Assembly (NCBI GenBank): GCA_042408785.1
Contig: JBHOQU010000061.1
Location: forward strand, 1-15,849
Length of the DNA: 15,849 nucleotides
Direction of reading: 5' to 3'
Origin: JAUQQI01 sp042408785
GTDB taxonomy: Bacteria; Chloroflexota; Dehalococcoidia; JAUQQI01
Shown: piece by piece, positions 15,365-15,849 of the stretch
Layout: each line of letters starts with the position of its first letter
Numbering within the stretch: the stretch's first letter is position 1
The notes under the pieces: generated by a model
The model's database searches: none
What the model was told of the DNA's origin: nothing
The model's input: the letters and a program-made list of their open reading frames with translations, nothing else
Made by a program: the position numbers and the translations under genes

Positions 15365-15422
15365 CATAAGCTGTAAACTTGACATAAGTTGTGAAACAAC
15401 TTATGTCAAGTTTGTCAAGTTT
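15357..15422. repeat. Broken 39-nt palindrome copy hosting an inserted complete copy
   Basis: A left arm AAACTTGACATAAGCTGT (15357-15374) is followed directly by a complete unit (15375-15413) and then by GTCAAGTTT (15414-15422), the last 9 nt of the matching right arm. Loop and arm arithmetic gives 27 of 39 nt retained for the outer copy. The arrangement is best read as one palindrome inserted into another, with 12 nt of the host copy lost. A tandem duplication of a left arm is an alternative. Confidence 0.75.
15375..15413. repeat. 39-nt palindromic unit, copy 1 (inner)
   Basis: Perfect 18-bp arms, AAACTTGACATAAGTTGT (15375-15392) and ACAACTTATGTCAAGTTT (15396-15413), flank a GAA loop. On the minus strand its open frame reads KLDISCFTTYVKF. 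It shares the outer arm sequence ACTTGACATAA with copies 2 and 3 and differs toward the tip. Confidence 0.95.
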
Positions 15423-15468
15423 GACCGGGCGCCAAAGGCACCTTCGGCGCCCGTTCCGCCGCCAGAGG

Positions 15469-15507
15469 AGACTTGACATAACCTGTCATGCAGGTTATGT
15501 CAAGTCT
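15469..15507. repeat. 39-nt palindromic unit, copy 2
   Basis: Perfect 17-bp arms, AGACTTGACATAACCTG (15469-15485) and CAGGTTATGTCAAGTCT (15491-15507), flank a TCATG loop. On the minus strand it reads RLDITCMTGYVKS, in frame with the upstream 'RDLNAARN...SSPGSYA' TnpB segment and without introducing a stop. Confidence 0.95.
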
Positions 15508-15594
15508 GGCGTAACTTCCCGGGGAACTCCCGGTAGGGCCGCTTAGGACGGCCAGCCCGTATTGTTCCAGATTCCGCGCCGCATTTAAGTCCCG

Positions 15595-15633
15595 AAACTT
15601 AACATAACGCGCTAGGCGCGTTATGTTAAGTTT
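15595..15633. repeat. 39-nt palindromic unit, copy 3
   Basis: Perfect 18-bp arms, AAACTTAACATAACGCGC (15595-15612) and GCGCGTTATGTTAAGTTT (15616-15633), flank a TAG loop. On the minus strand it reads KLNITRLARYVKF, in frame with the following 'RDLNAARN' segment. It lies between the last zinc-ribbon cysteine and the RuvC-III motif of the decayed tnpB. The stop of the zinc-ribbon frame is inside this repeat. Confidence 0.95.
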
Positions 15634-15849
15634 GCCCACACGCCCCACAGCGAAAGACCCGGCAAAAGAGGTGAAGCTCGGGACCTACCCACCCGCACGT
15701 TGAGCACTGCCGGGTCGAGGGAAAGTTCCGCGGCGCCACGATGAGCCGTGACCCGTACCATCCGGTCTTGTACGCCAGCATCCGCCGGAACATTCCCCGG
15801 CGGCCACGCCGCCCGCCACCGAACGGGAAAGCCTCCCCCGCCCAAGACC

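Larger units (their letters stand above)
15294..15849 (-). mobile_element. 3' end of an IS200/IS605-type TnpB element, decayed and palindrome-riddled
   Basis: The minus strand, entering from the right edge, encodes the TnpB C-terminus: 'RRMLAYKTGWYGSRLIVAPR', then 'QCSTCGWVGPEL' and 'VFRCGACG', the two CxxC pairs of the zinc ribbon. This frame ends at a TAA (15628-15626) inside a 39-nt palindrome. The next TnpB block, 'RDLNAARNLEQYGLAVL' (RuvC-III region), resumes in another frame at about 15594. Two more palindromic sites follow at 15507-15469 and 15422-15357. The last stretch reads 'SPKQEAAGTVS' and stops at 15321-15319, about 25 nt before the junction with the interrupted ATPase gene at about 15293. 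That spacing suits the right end of such an element. The end position is inferred from where ATPase homology breaks. The N-terminal part lies beyond the window. Confidence 0.8.

Noticed and set aside
15357..15633. CRISPR array
   Set aside because: The repeats are few, unevenly spaced (94 and 126 nt start to start for the complete copies), differ in sequence and are full palindromes; the intervening DNA is TnpB coding sequence, not spacers.
15375..15633. Rho-independent terminators
   Set aside because: The stems have no following T run of useful length, are AT-rich at the base, and lie inside coding sequence.
1..15849. Frequent GGCC/CCGG-type palindromes as a genome signature
   Set aside because: They are spread through coding regions and follow from Gly/Ala/Pro/Arg codons at high GC; no positional pattern was seen.

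Overview
The window is a GC-rich bacterial segment (by eye about two-thirds G+C). Conserved housekeeping and metabolic genes fill its centre, and decayed IS200/IS605-type (TnpB) transposon remnants lie at both ends. The phylum cannot be fixed from sequence alone. High GC, a protein-glycosylation-type membrane enzyme with a C-terminal 'PAGEYRVWAGLY' domain, an AAA_16-type ATPase and TnpB remnants would suit a thermophilic high-GC Firmicute or a Chloroflexota-like bacterium.

Left to right: (1) 1-1200, minus strand: N-terminal two-thirds of a TnpB-like gene broken by several frameshifts and a stop; it runs off the left edge. (2) 1201-1590, plus: C-terminal remnant of an EAL-domain (c-di-GMP phosphodiesterase) gene, cut at the transposon end and carrying a 1-nt frameshift. 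(3) 1627-7303, plus: fmt, then a compact 2-oxoacid dehydrogenase operon (E1 alpha, E1 beta, E2, E3; probably pyruvate dehydrogenase). (4) 7307-12271, minus: mutS2, a DUF309 protein and a GT-C membrane glycosyltransferase, in that transcription order, with a 4-nt gap and a 4-nt overlap. (5) 12332-14404, plus: malQ (4-alpha-glucanotransferase), divergent from mutS2 across 60 nt. (6) 14528-15293, plus: N-terminal part of an AAA_16/LuxR-type regulatory ATPase, cut off at its 'LTEGN' motif by a transposon. (7) 15294-15849, minus: C-terminal end of a TnpB gene running off the right edge and itself riddled with small palindromes.

The most unusual feature is in the last 500 bases. Three complete 39-nt, almost perfectly palindromic units and one broken copy sit within about 280 bp of the dead tnpB. 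Their arms differ between copies, yet each copy pairs perfectly with itself. Each unit is exactly 13 codons long and has an open frame encoding a recurring peptide of the form (K/R)L(D/N)I(T/S)....YVK(F/S). One unit sits inside another. This looks like a small mobile palindrome that can enter coding sequence, similar in logic to Rickettsia palindromic elements.

Gene starts fall into two styles. Operon-internal genes and pdhA have good Shine-Dalgarno sequences. The first genes of transcription units (fmt, mutS2, malQ) have a -10-like hexamer only 7-11 nt before the start codon and no Shine-Dalgarno, which points to leaderless or near-leaderless mRNAs.
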